Notes: generated from the letters alone by a model not told the origin. Counted from the stretch's first letter, positions 1 to 11,952 are shown. The stretch: 64,000 bases of DNA from Haliotis asinina (GCF_037392515.1 NC_090291.1:20004001-20068000); one strand, 5' to 3'. Program-made: numbers and translations.

Positions 1-239
1 ATATTCAGGCACATGTGCCACCATCGCCGTTAACGTTGAATTTTCACGACTCCTGGAAATAAACACATCACGTACTCAAAGGTCGAGAATTCTAGAGAAC
101 TAACTTATAGGCCTGCCGCGAAAATACTAATAGCATTGAACACTTGTGTTATGAAATGTGACCCATAATAACTATCGCTTAATCAATAATACAATTTGCA
201 GAAAATAGACTCTCATAATAAAACGTACGGTTAGATGGT

Positions 240-382
240 TTCTTGTTTAACGCCGCACTCAGCAATAATGCAGCTACGTATACCTGGCGGCGATTTGTAA
301 ATAATCGAGTCTGGACTAGATAGTCAGGTGATGAACACCATGACTATCGATCTACGCAATTGGGGACCATGACCTGAACGGA
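240..382 (-). repeat. Family B dispersed repeat, 3' half
   Basis: Antisense copy. It opens with the complement of the shared tail (CGCCGCACTCAGCAATA), followed by the TGGCGGCGAT and AATCGAGTCTGGAC blocks that define family B. The same blocks recur in a dozen places in the window. The copy is diverged and its 5' end is lost. Confidence 0.75.
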
Positions 383-1379
383 ACTACCAGGTTCTGACCC
401 TAACAGCGAAAGACAGCGTGGAAGGAGAGGGTTGCTAAATACTTATCAACATAATCGTGTCCAAATACACTTCTGCCTTCTGGATGCTAGGACGCTGGCA
501 TCCCACTACCAGAGTCGTCCTGGTGCTATAAATGTCTCCCACAGCAAAACAGCGCCGTCATTAAAAGCATAATGCGTGTGTTTTTATGTATTATTGTTAA
601 GTGAGTTTAAGAACCGCAAGACTTCTTCTGAAATATTGTGTCATTGCGGAGAGAACCATGTTAAGTTCATAGAGTTGCCTGGTAGGTATGCATGCTATTG
701 GTCATCAAACGATCTTACCTTTTGGGAGATAGTCCATTTGTCAGATTCCTTCCAATTCCAAAAACAGAAGCCAGCAACTTCACGTTATCGGAACGGGAGA
801 CGACAGATGTTTGGGCTGGGTGACGGCGACAAAGGACGGCGTATCATCTCCTGTGAAATTTTAACGTGTTTGCTCGGATGTGGTACTAGGTGACTTCTTA
901 CTGACTTAATGAGAGTACTTAGTCAGTAGACCGACACATTATGTAAAATCACGGTTGATAGTATCAGCTGTGGATCACGCCATTGTCACACATTTTGCTA
1001 TAGACCCTTCGCAAAAAATATCAGCAATGGTACATAAACTGAAAACAATCACATCTTTTCGAAATGATTTCACCGATATATGTGGTCCTGCTGGCAGTAT
1101 TTTAGCTTAACATCTCGATATTGATAACAACAGACTACGTGTCCCGAGTTGATCAGCAATACTGGGGAAGACAGTCCCCAGTGTCTCGTAACTCTGTAGT
1201 TAATATCTAACTTTGTAGGTCTGATGCTGGATGCTGTGCTTGAAGGAAGACTTATTGTGCAGCGCCATTCTATTGACTAAATTTGGTGAAGGCAATACAC
1301 AGATGGCGTTCTTATAGCATAGATGATACTATGGATTTTGGTGTTCGTTGTTTAAAGGCATGACAGAATCTAGTCAGTT
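383..1379. other. Unannotated stretch
   Basis: AT-rich non-coding DNA. The longest open frames are about 100 codons, with no recognisable protein signature and no repeat matching the window's families. It is probably intergenic or intronic. Confidence 0.5.
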
Positions 1380-1905
1380 GTATGTCCGACCCTTGCTCTG
1401 TAAGTCCGATGTCCACGAATGTGAGGTCTGTCAGTACCATGTTCTCGATTATGATCATTGGTCTGTCAGTATCATATCCACAAACCACTATGATCCTTGA
1501 TCTGTCTTCCCTATGTCCATGATTCTGATCCATGCCATGTCCACGATTATAATCTTCCGTCTGTCGGTACAATGTCCACGATTGTGATCCTCGGTCTGTC
1601 GGTACCATGTCCACGATTGTGATCCTCGGTCTGTCGGTACCATGTCCACGATTGTGATCCTCGGTCTGTTGGTACCATGTCCACGATTGTGATCCTCGGT
1701 CTGTTGGTACCATGTCCACGATTGTGATCCTCGGTCTGTTGGTACCATGTCCACGATTGTGATCCTCGGTCTGTTGGTACCATGTCCACGATTGTGATCC
1801 TCGGTCTGTCGGTACCATGTCCACGATTGTGATCCTCGGTCTGTTGGTACGATATCCTCGATGATGATCAATCCCATGTTCACTATCATGATCCTTAGTT
1901 TTATT
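1380..1905. repeat. 35-bp minisatellite
   Basis: A tandem array with an exact 35-bp period whose unit contains CCACGATTGTGATCCTCGG followed by TCTGTTGGTACCATGT. About nine near-identical units occupy 1547-1850. Both flanks (1380-1546 and 1851-1905) are clearly related but decayed units, the usual pattern of an array renewed at its centre. Thirty-five is not a multiple of three, so three units return to frame. All three minus-strand frames stay open and give overlapping pseudo-ORFs of 80-199 codons, which are artefacts of the repeat. Confidence 0.92.
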
Positions 1906-2212
1906 TCTCAACTACTGTGACCACTGAAGTCCTGCTCCACGTCGGTATATACGAAACACTCTTATCAATGGATCAGACTCACTCATTCAATCACTCACAC
2001 TTCCGATAACATTACACTGCTCAAGTTGGTTTCTACTGGTGTGGCAGTTTGGTGATAGCCCATTCAGCTAGTTCAGAGTGCTGGATTAAACCTGATATTA
2101 CCTCAGTTTCATTTAGAAATCAACTAAAAAAAAACAACTTCAACTATTCACTTTTGTGAAACTGGCACAGAAAGCATTGACGCTGCATGTAACGATTGTG
2201 ACGTAAACAATA

Positions 2213-2376
2213 GAGTGAGTGAGCATGGTTTTAGGCCGCTTTTAGCAATGTTCCATTAATTTTACGGCAGGGGACATAAGAAGAAGGTATCACACATTGT
2301 ACCCATCTGGAGATCCGAACCCACGCCTTCGGCTTGACGAGAGAACGCTTTAACCACTAGGCTACTCCCCCGCCCA
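2213..2376 (-). repeat. Family A tRNA-headed SINE
   Basis: Near-complete antisense SINE. Read on the minus strand it begins with a tRNA-like head with a pol III A box (TAGCCTAGTGG) and a B box-like GGGTTCGGATCTCC. It continues through GGGTACAATGTGTGA and ends in the GCGGCCTAAAACC..CTCACTCACT tail. The head does not form a proper acceptor stem, so it is a SINE and not a tRNA gene. In this family internal promoters drive transcription and a partner LINE supplies mobility (established for tRNA SINEs; the partner here is unknown). Confidence 0.85.
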
Positions 2377-2399
2377 AACAATAAAATAATCTGAAACAG

Positions 2400-4131
2400 T
2401 CGGCTCAGTCGTTCGTCGCCACCACTTGGCAAGGTGTGTGTGTTTGATCCTTTAGGCCTGCATTATTTTTATTTAGGCCATATATAATGTGTCCCCGAGG
2501 TTCCTCCTGGGTCCTTGAAGCTTATCAGTAAAGTAATTATGTAAGATAGGCCGCCATTTCGACTGCCGCGGCTCAACGTAGCGTTCAAACTATATTTTAA
2601 TCTAACATCGTGTCGTATCAGTTTGATGATCTGTGTTCGTAAGTATACAAAATGCTTGTCGGCATGATCGGGGAAGCCACTGATGCAAAATTCATGAGTA
2701 ATATTTATTCATTTTAAGCTCGTTCCAAAGCAACAAAGTATGCTAATTCGATAAAAATTGAAAAGAATTATTATGTTGTTAATTTTGAACCATGATCATT
2801 AGCAACCGTACTTATAAGTTGTTATATTACGAAATGGCCCATTGTATTTTAAGATTCCCTGTTACTAAATGAAATGGCGTTAATATTATACAATGGAATA
2901 AAGCTTCCTTAGGTTGTACGTCATGAGAAGTTGATCAAAGCGATCATGATATTATCTATCACAAATCGAAACTCAAAACTGATAAAAAGTGCACTACATG
3001 TATTTTCAGAATGTATCGGTGGACATCGTCTTGACGATATTAGTATACACGTTTGAAATCACAAAACGACAGCAAGTGCAAATGGAGCGCTTGACATCGG
3101 CACTTAGCTAGAGTACAGTTCTACGGTCGGGCAGTTAGAATTAATTCAGAGTTGCAAATTTTACTATTTGAAGTTCGAGTATCTTAGAAAGCTGTGGCTA
3201 TTGAACTCTCTGTCGCTCATGATATGAACATAATACAAGTGTATGTCATGCTATTGATCACAGTCTCTTTATGTTTGAACATGTTCACTTTACCACATTG
3301 CTGAAACACTTCTTGGGGTTTTTGTCGAATTAAAAACCTCGCTTCATATCAATGCAATTTCAAATTGGTTCATGGTAGCAAATGGAATTTCCATTAAGAA
3401 ATTATGTTTCTGCCTTATTTTTTGAAAATTGTTTTCGCCGTTATCAATATCATAAAATGTCTGAAGCTTTAAAAAATCAAATCGACCCCTTATATCAAAT
3501 TACGATGACACCAAAGAAGCGCGATCGAAGAAGGTCCATCTCAATCCGTTATTGAAAACTGTTTGTCTATACTCTCGCGAGAAAAGGCCACAAACACCGC
3601 AATATGGCGAGAGTTTGTCGCGGGCTATTGATCCAGTACGACTGGGGCTTCGTACAATCGGAAGTAAGAAGAAATACACAATCTTATTAATCCAACCCAT
3701 CCCTTGAGATATGACGGACGGTGCCCTTGATGCGAAAGGGTAAAGTTTTTCATAAACCAGCTTATTTCACTGATGATATATTTCTGTGATCATTATAGAA
3801 ACTGTAGTTAGTTGAAGTAGTTATTAACAGAGAAGTTCTGATATTTTTTTTTATTCCAAATCTATCAGGAATCTTTGGAGAGGCGAGAAAGATCGTGTGC
3901 TCGCTTATTAGACAGTCTGAAAAGTAATTCCAGAATTCCGTTTCTTCCAAGACGGTTTGATTTCTTCCACAAGTTTATAATTGCAACAGGTCAAAAAAAC
4001 ACGTTGAAGTGTCGGAAATATGTTTTCTGTGAAGACGAATGCGATCTTGAGTTGAGAGTCAGTCATGGATCCGCTGCCACAATGGCTGAAGGAAGAAACC
4101 GGAGACGGCTTGTGTGCTCGTCACTAAATGC
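2400..4131. other. Unannotated stretch
   Basis: AT-rich DNA with short chance ORFs only (66, 62 and 105 codons), none recognisable. No tandem repeat was seen. Confidence 0.5.
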
Positions 4132-4372
4132 GAGTTTAGTTTTACGCCGCACTCAGCAATATTCCAGTTATATGGTGGCGGTTTGCAAATAGAGTCTGGA
4201 AACCACAATCCAGTGATCAACAGCATGAACATCGATCTGCGCGATGGGGAACCGATGACATGTCGTTAGTCGCCTCTTGCGGCATGCATAGTCGCCTTTT
4301 GTAGGAAGCATGGTTTCCAGAAGACCTACCCAACCCTGGGTCTTCACAGGCCATCCTAAATCGGACACTCGG
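4132..4372 (-). repeat. Family B dispersed repeat
   Basis: One of the longer antisense copies. It starts with the tail complement TTTTACGCCGCACTCAGCAA. It then carries the ATGGTGGCGG block, the CCAGTGATCAACAGCATGA block, a GTTAGTCGCCTCTTGCGGCA block and finally GGGTCTTCACAGG. The GTCGCCT block is duplicated locally (4265-4300). Confidence 0.8.
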
Positions 4373-4661
4373 GCCGGTCTAACTCATTCAGATTATTTTT
4401 AGCGATGTTTCATTACCTAATACTGTTGTATTTAACATTATCTGACAATTAACAAATTCTTCATTATGCCCTGCAGGTTAGTCTTATCAATGCTCTAATT
4501 ATGAAACATCTGAGCGAGTTCCTTCCTATTTCAGCTAAGTATGCGTAACATAGCTGTAGTGTTTTCTCCGAGTACACCGTGGGTATATACATGCAGGAAA
4601 GCCATATGACTGAGACGTGTTAAGTCCATCTCCGGTGTTTCTTGTCCGTTATACGGCCGAC

Positions 4662-5035
4662 TGCCTCCGTGGTTTAGTGGTTAGAGCGCCCGCCCAGAGA
4701 GCGGAAGATCGCAGGTTCGATTCCCGACTGCGACATACCAAAATATGTTAAAATGTGATACTTGTTGGTGACCTGGACATTTATTTTACAACAAAGACTG
4801 GTCGGCTTGGAGTCTCAGTATAATGTGTGTGAGACGTGCATTCACCCTTAACTGCAGCATGGTATCTCAGTGAGCTAGCACTTTGAAAAGAAATCTTAAA
4901 TCTGGGCTAGTACAAGCATCCTCACTTACACACGCTTGCAGGTCGTCATATGAGCGAAATATTCATAAGTTCGGGCCCATTTCACCTCACTTCACTTTAA
5001 GCGCCTAGGGCAATGCTAAAGCAGCGTAAACCCAA
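4662..5035 (+). repeat. V-SINE-like element (RUDI type)
   Basis: A tRNA-derived head with A box GTGGTTTAGTGGTTAGAG and B box GCAGGTTCGATTCCCG is followed by TGTGATACTTGTTG. A body with CTTGGAGTCTCAGTATAATG comes next, and the element ends in a LINE-type 3' segment with GCAATGCTAAAGCAGCGTAA. From memory the head-body order matches the mollusc V-SINE family RUDI; that name is inference. The tRNA head has mismatched T and anticodon stems and no matching acceptor strands, so it is not a functional tRNA. It is the only copy of this family seen in the window and differs from families A and B. Confidence 0.65.
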
Positions 5036-5057
5036 CTCAATCACGCATCTACGTTAG

Positions 5058-5290
5058 AATTGATCTTCAGCAATCCATGCTTGCAAGAGACTACTAACGG
5101 GATTGTGTGGTCAGGTTCGCTGATCTGGTTGACACATGTCATCGTATCCCAATTTCGTATACCGATGGTCATGTTGTTAATCACTGGTTTGTCTGGTACA
5201 GGCTTGCTTATTTACAAACCGCTGCCAAGTAGTGGGCTATAGCTGAGTGTGGCGTTAAAAAACTAATCAACTCACTCATTCATTCATTCC
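5058..5290 (+). repeat. Family B dispersed repeat
   Basis: Sense copy. GATCTTCAGCAATCCATGCT begins the visible 5' part, CTAACGGGATTGTGTGGTCAG follows in the middle, and TGAGTGTGGCGTTAAAA with repeated CTCACTCATTCATT closes it. The simple-repeat tail confirms the 5'-to-3' orientation used for the whole family. Confidence 0.8.
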
Positions 5291-5309
5291 CTCACTCATC
5301 CACGATACT

Positions 5310-5432
5310 CAACACAGGTACAATGTGTGAAGCCCGTTTCTGGTATTCCCCGCCGTGATATTGCTGAAATATTGCTAAAAGCGGCGTAAAACTAAGCCCG
5401 TTCACTCACTCATTCACTCATTCTCGCATACT
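5310..5432 (+). repeat. Family A SINE, tRNA head missing
   Basis: Only the body and tail are present: GTACAATGTGTGAAGCCC, the GTGATATTGCTGAAATATTG block, GCTAAAAGCGGCGTAAAAC and a CACTCACTCATTCACTC tail. It directly follows a family B copy, so the two tails lie within 150 bp and can be compared. They share GCGGCGTAAAAC plus ACTC repeats. Confidence 0.78.
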
Positions 5433-5434
5433 TT

Positions 5435-6618
5435 GTGTAATAATATAGCTGCCTGATCGATAATGTAATCCCATTCATTAATACGCTGATAAATAACAGA
5501 CTTCACAAGTAAATATAGTCTCAAAACTTTTTGTTCATATGTAGCTCTAATTATACAACACATCGGGTGTGATTTACTCCAGGGAGTCCGTGGTTAATGA
5601 AGAAAATGACTTTTTGTTCATGCCATAAATCAAAAGCTAGATTTATTGACTTTCCGAATCTGATATAACACCTGTACCACGACTGAAAATAACTTTAACT
5701 GAGTCTAGTATTACATCTTTAAACCCACATACCCTTCAAAACGCAGGACACCAATAATAACTGGTGTTAACTGTCATCCCCACATAACACATGCCTGGTC
5801 GGTACAAAACTATCGTGTGACAGCTACAGATGCGGGCATTTACGTGATTGGCGTTAAATATGAAACTGGTCGATACGATTTTCTCCTGAAACCATTAGAA
5901 ATGTAACCGATATATTGTTCTGAATATACATTAAAGAGACACTTTTACAAATTTTGTTGATCTGATATAAGTTCTAACCATTACAAATTAAATGTAACCC
6001 TGATACATTGGAATCTGTCTAAACCGGCACTTGTCGGGACTGAAGAAATAGTCCGGTATGGACGTGGTGACGAATTGTAGGGCTCTGATGCAGTTACCTA
6101 CGACTAGACCTGAACCGGGTTTGTCATTCTCATATACATTGTTGTATCACAAGGAAACGTATCGACTCGCTAGTTTCATTTACAATTACATGTATACTCA
6201 TGCTGAACAAAGATAAAGATCCAGTAAACAGTATCTTGTTTTTTGGTTTTTTACCTGGACAGTGGGGTGATTCCTCACATGGATAAAATGTGCAAAGTCC
6301 ATCGCTGCACATAATGCATAATTATAGTTCGAGAAAGAAAGATTCCCTCAGACAATCCAGTGTTTGACTTCAGTCACTTATTGTCTGCCTGTCTATAGAC
6401 ACAGCTTCACGTGGTCCAATGAATGACGAAGTTTCTTTCTGAGATATTGAATTATCAGTTTATACTGGATATGTGGATAAAAAGTCATTTCTTTGTGAAA
6501 CAGGTAAAAAAACTGAAATAGTCATGTAATGAAAAATATGTGCTAGTATTATTGTTAAAAAATCGTTTACTGATTCAGAAAACTATATTCTTATGTCAGT
6601 ATTAACCCACATTTTATG
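5435..6618. other. Unannotated stretch
   Basis: AT-rich sequence without a recognisable gene or repeat. It ends at the left inverted repeat of the Tc1-like element. Confidence 0.5.
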
Positions 6619-6619
6619 A

Positions 6620-8103
6620 TATACTCACCCCAAAAATAACGCATAATGAACAATGCAATGGCATGTAGCAATGAATTAAAACGTGATTCATTTTACAAAA
6701 GGGTTAGCTCTGTTTATGTGTCCTGTGGTGGTTATGTCTTAAACATCACAACAAAACGAACCATCCGTAATATAACCGTACTTAACAGCATGATTTCGGC
6801 ATGTAGTGTCATTGAATACACAATTCACATGTAATGCACGTGAAAGTTGTGGATCTGATAGTCTCAGTGATGGGTATAAAATGTTGATCTCTGTCTGTCC
6901 ATTATTCATTGTATTTGGAATATTGTTGACGAACGAATGCCACGTCTATGTGAAGCCAACCGTCATATCGCCATTGGTCTCCTTGAAGCTGGCCAGTCTC
7001 AACGCGCAGTTGCCCGACGCATGAATGTTCACCAAAAAAGCACCATTTCACGGCTCTGGGAGAGATGTCATCGCCGACAGAATTCTGTAGCAGATACCCC
7101 TCGTAGTGGGCGACATCGAGCGACCAGAGCGGCGCAGGAACGCTACATCTGGGTACATCATCTGCGGCATCGAACAGCTACGGTGACAAGTACCGCTGAA
7201 CAAATACCCGGATTGAGGAGACTCTCTGCACAGACCGTCAGGAACGGGTTGAGAGAGGCCGATTTGCGTGCCAGAATATTTTGGCCCGGTGTTTCGACAA
7301 CAACACCGTCGACATCGGGTTCAGTGGTACACCAACGTTCTGGCCTGGAATCTACCGAATTGGCGTAAAATCTGGTTCGGTGATGAATCAAGATTTTTAT
7401 TGAAACGATGCGATGGAAGAATCGTCTTGATCGTTTCGCCAACGTTCGCCTTCCCCAGGTGGACAGATTCGGCCGTGGAAGTGTTGTGATGTGGGGAGCG
7501 ATCACCTGCCGCAGGAGAAGTGATTTGGTGATGATCAAGGGCAGCCTGACAGCTCAAAGGAACTGTGACGAAATCCAACGCCCACACCCCCCTTTTAATC
7601 ACTGATCTCCAGAGGGAGTTGGTTCAACAATGAGAGGGTCCACATAGCACGTCGCACTAGAAACTTCCTCCAGAACCACAATATCAGTGTGCTGCACTAG
7701 CCCTCAAGGTCACCGGACATAATTCTGATCGAACATCTGTGGGATGCGCTGCACGGACGGGTACGACGCCCTAATCCTCATCCCCAGGCACTTCAGCTAC
7801 TCACACAGGCACAACAGGCAGAATGGGCTGCGATTGAGCAACACGAGATTCTGAGACTTATTCCTTCGATGCCGAGACGATGCCGTGCATGCCCACTGTG
7901 GTCACACAAGGTATTGACTTAAGCGCCACTACACGTCTCCATGTGACACTCAAACTGACTTTCCTCGAGTTGGTGCCAAAAACGGATACGTCAGAGTGTA
8001 ATTCCGCTATATTTCATTGATTCATAAAACCTACAAGATATGTCGAAATATACTTAAAGATACAGTTAAAATCCTATGTGCGTTTCTTTTTTGGGAGAGT
8101 ATA
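6620..8103 (+). mobile_element. Tc1-like DNA transposon, complete ends, inactive
   Basis: The ends are inverted repeats. Position 6620 starts TATACTC, followed by ACCCCAAAAATAACGCAT. The other end reads ATGTGCGTTTCTTTTTTGGG and closes with GAGTATA at 8097-8103. About 28 bp pair, with a few mismatches. Each end is bordered by TA, the target duplicated by Tc1/mariner elements. The single transposase gene inside is broken by frameshifts and stops. At about 1.48 kb the length is normal for Tc1 elements, so this is a whole copy that decayed in place rather than a fragment. Confidence 0.88.
6937..7921 (+). pseudogene. Tc1-like transposase pseudogene
   Basis: Cut-and-paste DDE transposase remnant. 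The ATG at 6937 opens a 143-codon frame with the N-terminal paired-type helix-turn-helix (GQSQRAVARRMNVH, then TISRLWERCHR). It carries the linker PRSGRHRATRAAQERYI and the second DNA-binding helix region near RLSAQTVRNGLREA. Homology then moves to another frame near 7270, with the first catalytic aspartate in FGDESRF (about 7377-7397). It moves again near 7410 (DRFGRGSVVMWGAI) and ends in the frame of 7624-7921. There the second catalytic aspartate has been replaced in the FNNERVHIARRT stretch, a TAG at about 7699 interrupts the frame, and SPDIILIEHLWD still carries the expected glutamate. At least three frame disruptions, a stop and a catalytic loss make it inactive. Confidence 0.9.
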
Positions 8104-8227
8104 TTTTGAGCAGGAGATTGTCGTATATGCATATCTTCAACTAACCTTTAATAGGTGTGTAATAAGCTATGTAACACCTTGAGCGCTTCATAAGTCGATA
8201 GTATTACACAGAACTATTGGGAAAGTC

Positions 8228-8315
8228 GGTTGGTTAAAGGGTTCACGGTGTCAGTCTCCATGAGACCCGGGTTCGATTCCCCAGATGGGTACAAGGTCCA
8301 TTCTTGCGTCACAAG
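8228..8315 (+). repeat. tRNA-like SINE head fragment
   Basis: Carries GGTTAAAGGGTTCACGG in the A-box region and ACCCGGGTTCGATTCCCCA as a near-perfect B box, then GATGGGTACAAGGTCCATTC. This resembles the family A head but is more diverged, and no tail follows. Confidence 0.55.
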
Positions 8316-10525
8316 CCGAGAGACAAATTTCTACCTAGAGTTTCTTCCGGTAACTTTACTCATCCCAAAAAAAGATTCATATATTTCAGAAACCGTGTGC
8401 ACATTTGGATGGCGGACTCTATGACGTTAACGGGCTTTCGTAATAAAAAAGATGAGACGACATTATATCATTGAAGCCATCAAATGAAATTAAACTCTCT
8501 TTACTAATATATGCTATCAATATTGTGGGGGTTAATTAAATGTACCCAGAAACGTTAATGTAGTAAAGAAAATTGAATCAATTTTGCATGACTTAGCACG
8601 GGTTTATAGCTTTTTTCATCACTGTAGCGGAGAAATAGCTCATCAATATTATTAATTTGTACAGGAACTGAACTGGAAAGCGTTCTATCAGAGTAAATAG
8701 TCAGTGTATATAACCCACCAAGCTAATTCAAGTACTTGTATCCGGTGCCGCTTTCCTATCCAGCATGGTTAAACCTTCCTTCGTACGTACATATCACTTA
8801 ATATATTCTTGTACAAAATATGTCAGTATGAAAATGACATTTATATGATAAAATGAAATTGATATTGAAATCCATGATAAATTCTTGTCTGTATCACTTC
8901 TAAGTGACGTGCAAAGACTCGATGTTTAAAAGATTCTTGCACACAGTCATACGCGCATTCTCATTGGTTCGTGGTGTTTGCACACCCGTCCAATAGGAGG
9001 AGGAGCCTGTCTGGTTACGGAAATGAGCGAGTGGTGACGAATGGTGAGGTAGTCACCATGGCTACATGTATCATTAATGAGTCAGTCGGGTTCGTGAGTT
9101 GATTGGGTTCGATTGAGTGAGGGGAATATGAACCACAGAGGTTATTATTATTCATTCATTGATTCAGGATATCTTTTGTCAACACAGTCAATTATTTTAT
9201 TTTTGACGCAACCTCGTTGTATCTAGATGTAGCTGACCTTTCTTCATACGATCCACACCAAATGTTGTTATCAAGCTCCACACAGCGATGTATCGATCCC
9301 TACCAAGAACGTAGGGAATCAAAACCTGCAGTGGCTCTATCCCTGTAAAGTATACTTAGAGTATGTGTGTGTAACGCTTACTTCAAAATTACGAAAAGAA
9401 CATCAATTATCCATTTATTTTCAAATACAGATCTTTTCAAACAGCTTTAATTCATATTTTGTAGTAACCGGAGGTAGTAAAGTCAACAATCGTTCTCGTA
9501 TCCATGTCAAGCTATTCGCCTCGTCTTGGGGCTAGGAAATCAAAATCCCAACGATCCTTAACTCAAAACTCCCCGCATATTCTCAGGGGCAAGATCAGTA
9601 TTTCATTCCGCCATTAGTTGTACATGACTGTCCAGAAGAATTAAACGAGTTATATTTACTGGCCAATAAAACGCCATGGGTCCTTATATGAACTGGTTGT
9701 TATTATCTTCAAAAAATGTTTCAACCCAACTATATATCATATTGTAGCACTTAATTAATACATTTCATGAAGGTTTGAATGAATAACTAGTTTTTGAAGC
9801 TCCTGTGTGGCTCACTTCGACATTATGTGCGTGTGCGATTCTCTCGCGTGACCGATGATATCCACGATATTCCACGAGAATTCGCGCAGAAAGGGCATCT
9901 CTGCAGCATTAGTTCACTCCATTCAGATCATGAATCAATAAAGCGAATACGTGTATCATAATCCAAATCCATCGCCTTGACCACAGTGATAAGCAGTTTA
10001 TTCCATTCCTCAATCTGGAGGTGTTTCAATGGCTACGTATTTCGGCCATAGAGAATGAGACTGGCTAATTCCGCCAGTTGTTGATATGTTCCAACTGCCC
10101 GGCTTAGAAATCACGTTCATTCACTTAAAGCCAACTGTAAAAGACGGCTGACTAGTTTTTATTTATGATAATAGAATGGTGACTGACGTTGAAAATAGGA
10201 TATGTTAATGTCATTACCGTTGTATTCGGTAAGCACAGAGGGAGTAATTACATGGCGGTAATACACTGGTAAATGTCAGGCCATTTAATCACGCTGTGGA
10301 TATGATTTATTACATTTATACATTTCATGTGCAGTTGCAATGAACAACTGCAATAACAGAAAGGTTTACAAATATTCCTGCAGTATTTTGATGATCTGCA
10401 ACAGGCAGTGAACGTGCATGATACAATCATGGACATATACATACATATTGATACTGAACAATCACGGGCATACATGGATGGTATTATACAATCATGAACA
10501 CACATGGCTGGAGACCCGTGAACGT
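8316..10525. other. Unannotated stretch
   Basis: About 2.2 kb of AT-rich DNA. No reading frame with a recognisable signature, no tandem array and no family A or B copy was seen. Confidence 0.5.
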
Positions 10526-10750
10526 CCGGGATAGAATAGACCTTCAGCAACCCATGCTTGCCATAAAAAGCGACTATACTTGTCGTAAGAGGCGACTAAC
10601 GGGATCGGGTGGTCACAGCTCACTGACCCAACTGCGCAGATCGATGCTCATGGTGTTGGTCACTGGATTGTCTGGTCCAGACTCGATTATTTACAGACCG
10701 CCGCCATATAGCTGGAATATAGGTGAATGCAGCGTAAAACTAAACGCACA
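10526..10750 (+). repeat. Family B dispersed repeat
   Basis: Well preserved sense copy. ACCTTCAGCAACCCATGCTT leads into TAAGAGGCGACTAACGGGAT. GGTCACTGGATTGTCTGGTC follows, and CCGCCGCCATATAGCTGGAA stands before GCAGCGTAAAACTAAACGCA. It is a good reference copy for a window consensus. Confidence 0.85.
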
Positions 10751-10904
10751 TGGACATACGTGACTGATATTATACAATCATGAACATACATGGCTGATAT
10801 TGAACAGTCGAGGACATACATGACTGGTACTATACAATCATCGAGTTGCATCTACATTTTTCTTTATGCAATGGCACTGAAATTGAGCGAACATTTACAC
10901 AAAT

Positions 10905-11068
10905 TAGGGCGGTGCGGTAACCTAGTGGGTAAAGCGTTCACACGTCACGCCGCAGACCCGCGTTCGATTTCCAAAACAGGTGCAATGTGTGAAGTCCCTT
11001 TCTGGTGTCCACAGACGTGATATTGGTAAAAGCGGCGTAAAGCAACACTCGTTCACTCACAGTTGCGT
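10905..11068 (+). repeat. Family A tRNA-headed SINE
   Basis: Full-length sense copy. The head is GCGGTAACCTAGTGGGTAAA with a CGCGTTCGATTTCC B box. The body is GTGCAATGTGTGAAGTCCC, and the 3' end is AAAAGCGGCGTAAAGCAACA followed by CACTCAC. Confidence 0.85.
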
Positions 11069-11102
11069 ATTTTATTAAAATCTTTGCTCGTTACAAGTGA
11101 CC

Positions 11103-11206
11103 GGGCCCTTATTCGCGAAACGTTCGTAGCCCTACGAATTCTTAACTTTGATCATAGTCTACGTGTTAATAAGAAGTTCGTAGGGCTACGAACGTTTCGA
11201 GAAAGC
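11103..11206. mobile_element. Small foldback element (CGTAG family)
   Basis: A perfect 23-bp inverted repeat, 11116-11138 against 11177-11199, whose arm contains GTTCGTAGCCCTACGAA. About 38 bp separate the arms. The border GGGCCCTTATTCGCGAAACG resembles the borders of related copies near 19.7, 22.6, 25.2 and 27.8 kb. It encodes nothing and looks like a MITE or foldback repeat. Confidence 0.75.
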
Positions 11207-11711
11207 TAGCCAGGAGAGCGAAACATCCATGAAAAAGTTGGTCTCTTATGTTGACTGTTTTCGGAAACTTGTTAGTCCTTCATGATTTCGGTGTCATGTT
11301 TGAAAATTGTTTGAAACCCAGTCCTTCTGAGCGTAGCTGAGAAGACATGCGTATCCTAGGAGACAACCTCTAATCTGTTATGCCCATTCGTTGTCGCGAA
11401 ATGGTTCTTTTGTCATAAACAGGGGACCCGTAGCACGTTATAAGGATTTGTGTTTCGGAAAACAGCGCTTTTAAAGGTTATTAGGGGTCCCACAAGTTCT
11501 TGTAATCTGATCACGTTCCGGCGCAAATACAGATTACTCCCTGAGATCAATAACCGGTCCCCCCTGTAGACATACCGTCATCGGACGTTCGTTCACTATA
11601 TTAGATTAGTGTCAACAATTACCTCTGTTGTTATTGCATGATCTCAATATTGCTTTTGGTCATATAAATAGGAGGTGTACGATTCCTATGAAGTGGTAAC
11701 GTGGTGCATGG

Positions 11712-11868
11712 TGTGAGAATGGTTTTACGCTGCTTTTAGCAATATTACAGCAATTTCAAGGCGGGGGGCCACCAGAAGTGGGCTTTACACATTGTTACCA
11801 TCTGGGGAATCAAACCCGGTCTTCGGCGCCACGGTCCAACGCTTTAAGCATTAGGCCACCCTACCCCC
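11712..11868 (-). repeat. Family A SINE with perfect target-site duplication
   Basis: Antisense full-length copy from the tail complement (GGTTTTACGCTGCTTTTAG) to the head complement (TTAGGCCACCCTACCCCCC). It is flanked by an exact 12-bp direct repeat, CGTGGTGCATGG, at 11700-11711 and 11869-11880. This is the target-site duplication left by LINE-driven insertion, and its perfect preservation suggests a relatively young insertion. Confidence 0.92.
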
Positions 11869-11952
11869 CGTGGTGCATGGGAGTAGTTCATCCGCTCATT
11901 TTTATCACATTGAAAAATCATAAATCTAATAAACACGCAGGGGCATCGTCCA

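Noticed and set aside
1312-1911. 199-codon minus-strand ORF with HNRGHGT repeats
   Set aside because: It lies on a 35-bp minisatellite; all three frames are open because three units restore the frame, which is not evidence of coding.
4662-4740. Possible tRNA gene
   Set aside because: Promoter boxes are good, but the acceptor strands do not pair and T and anticodon stems have mismatches; the downstream body marks it as a SINE head.
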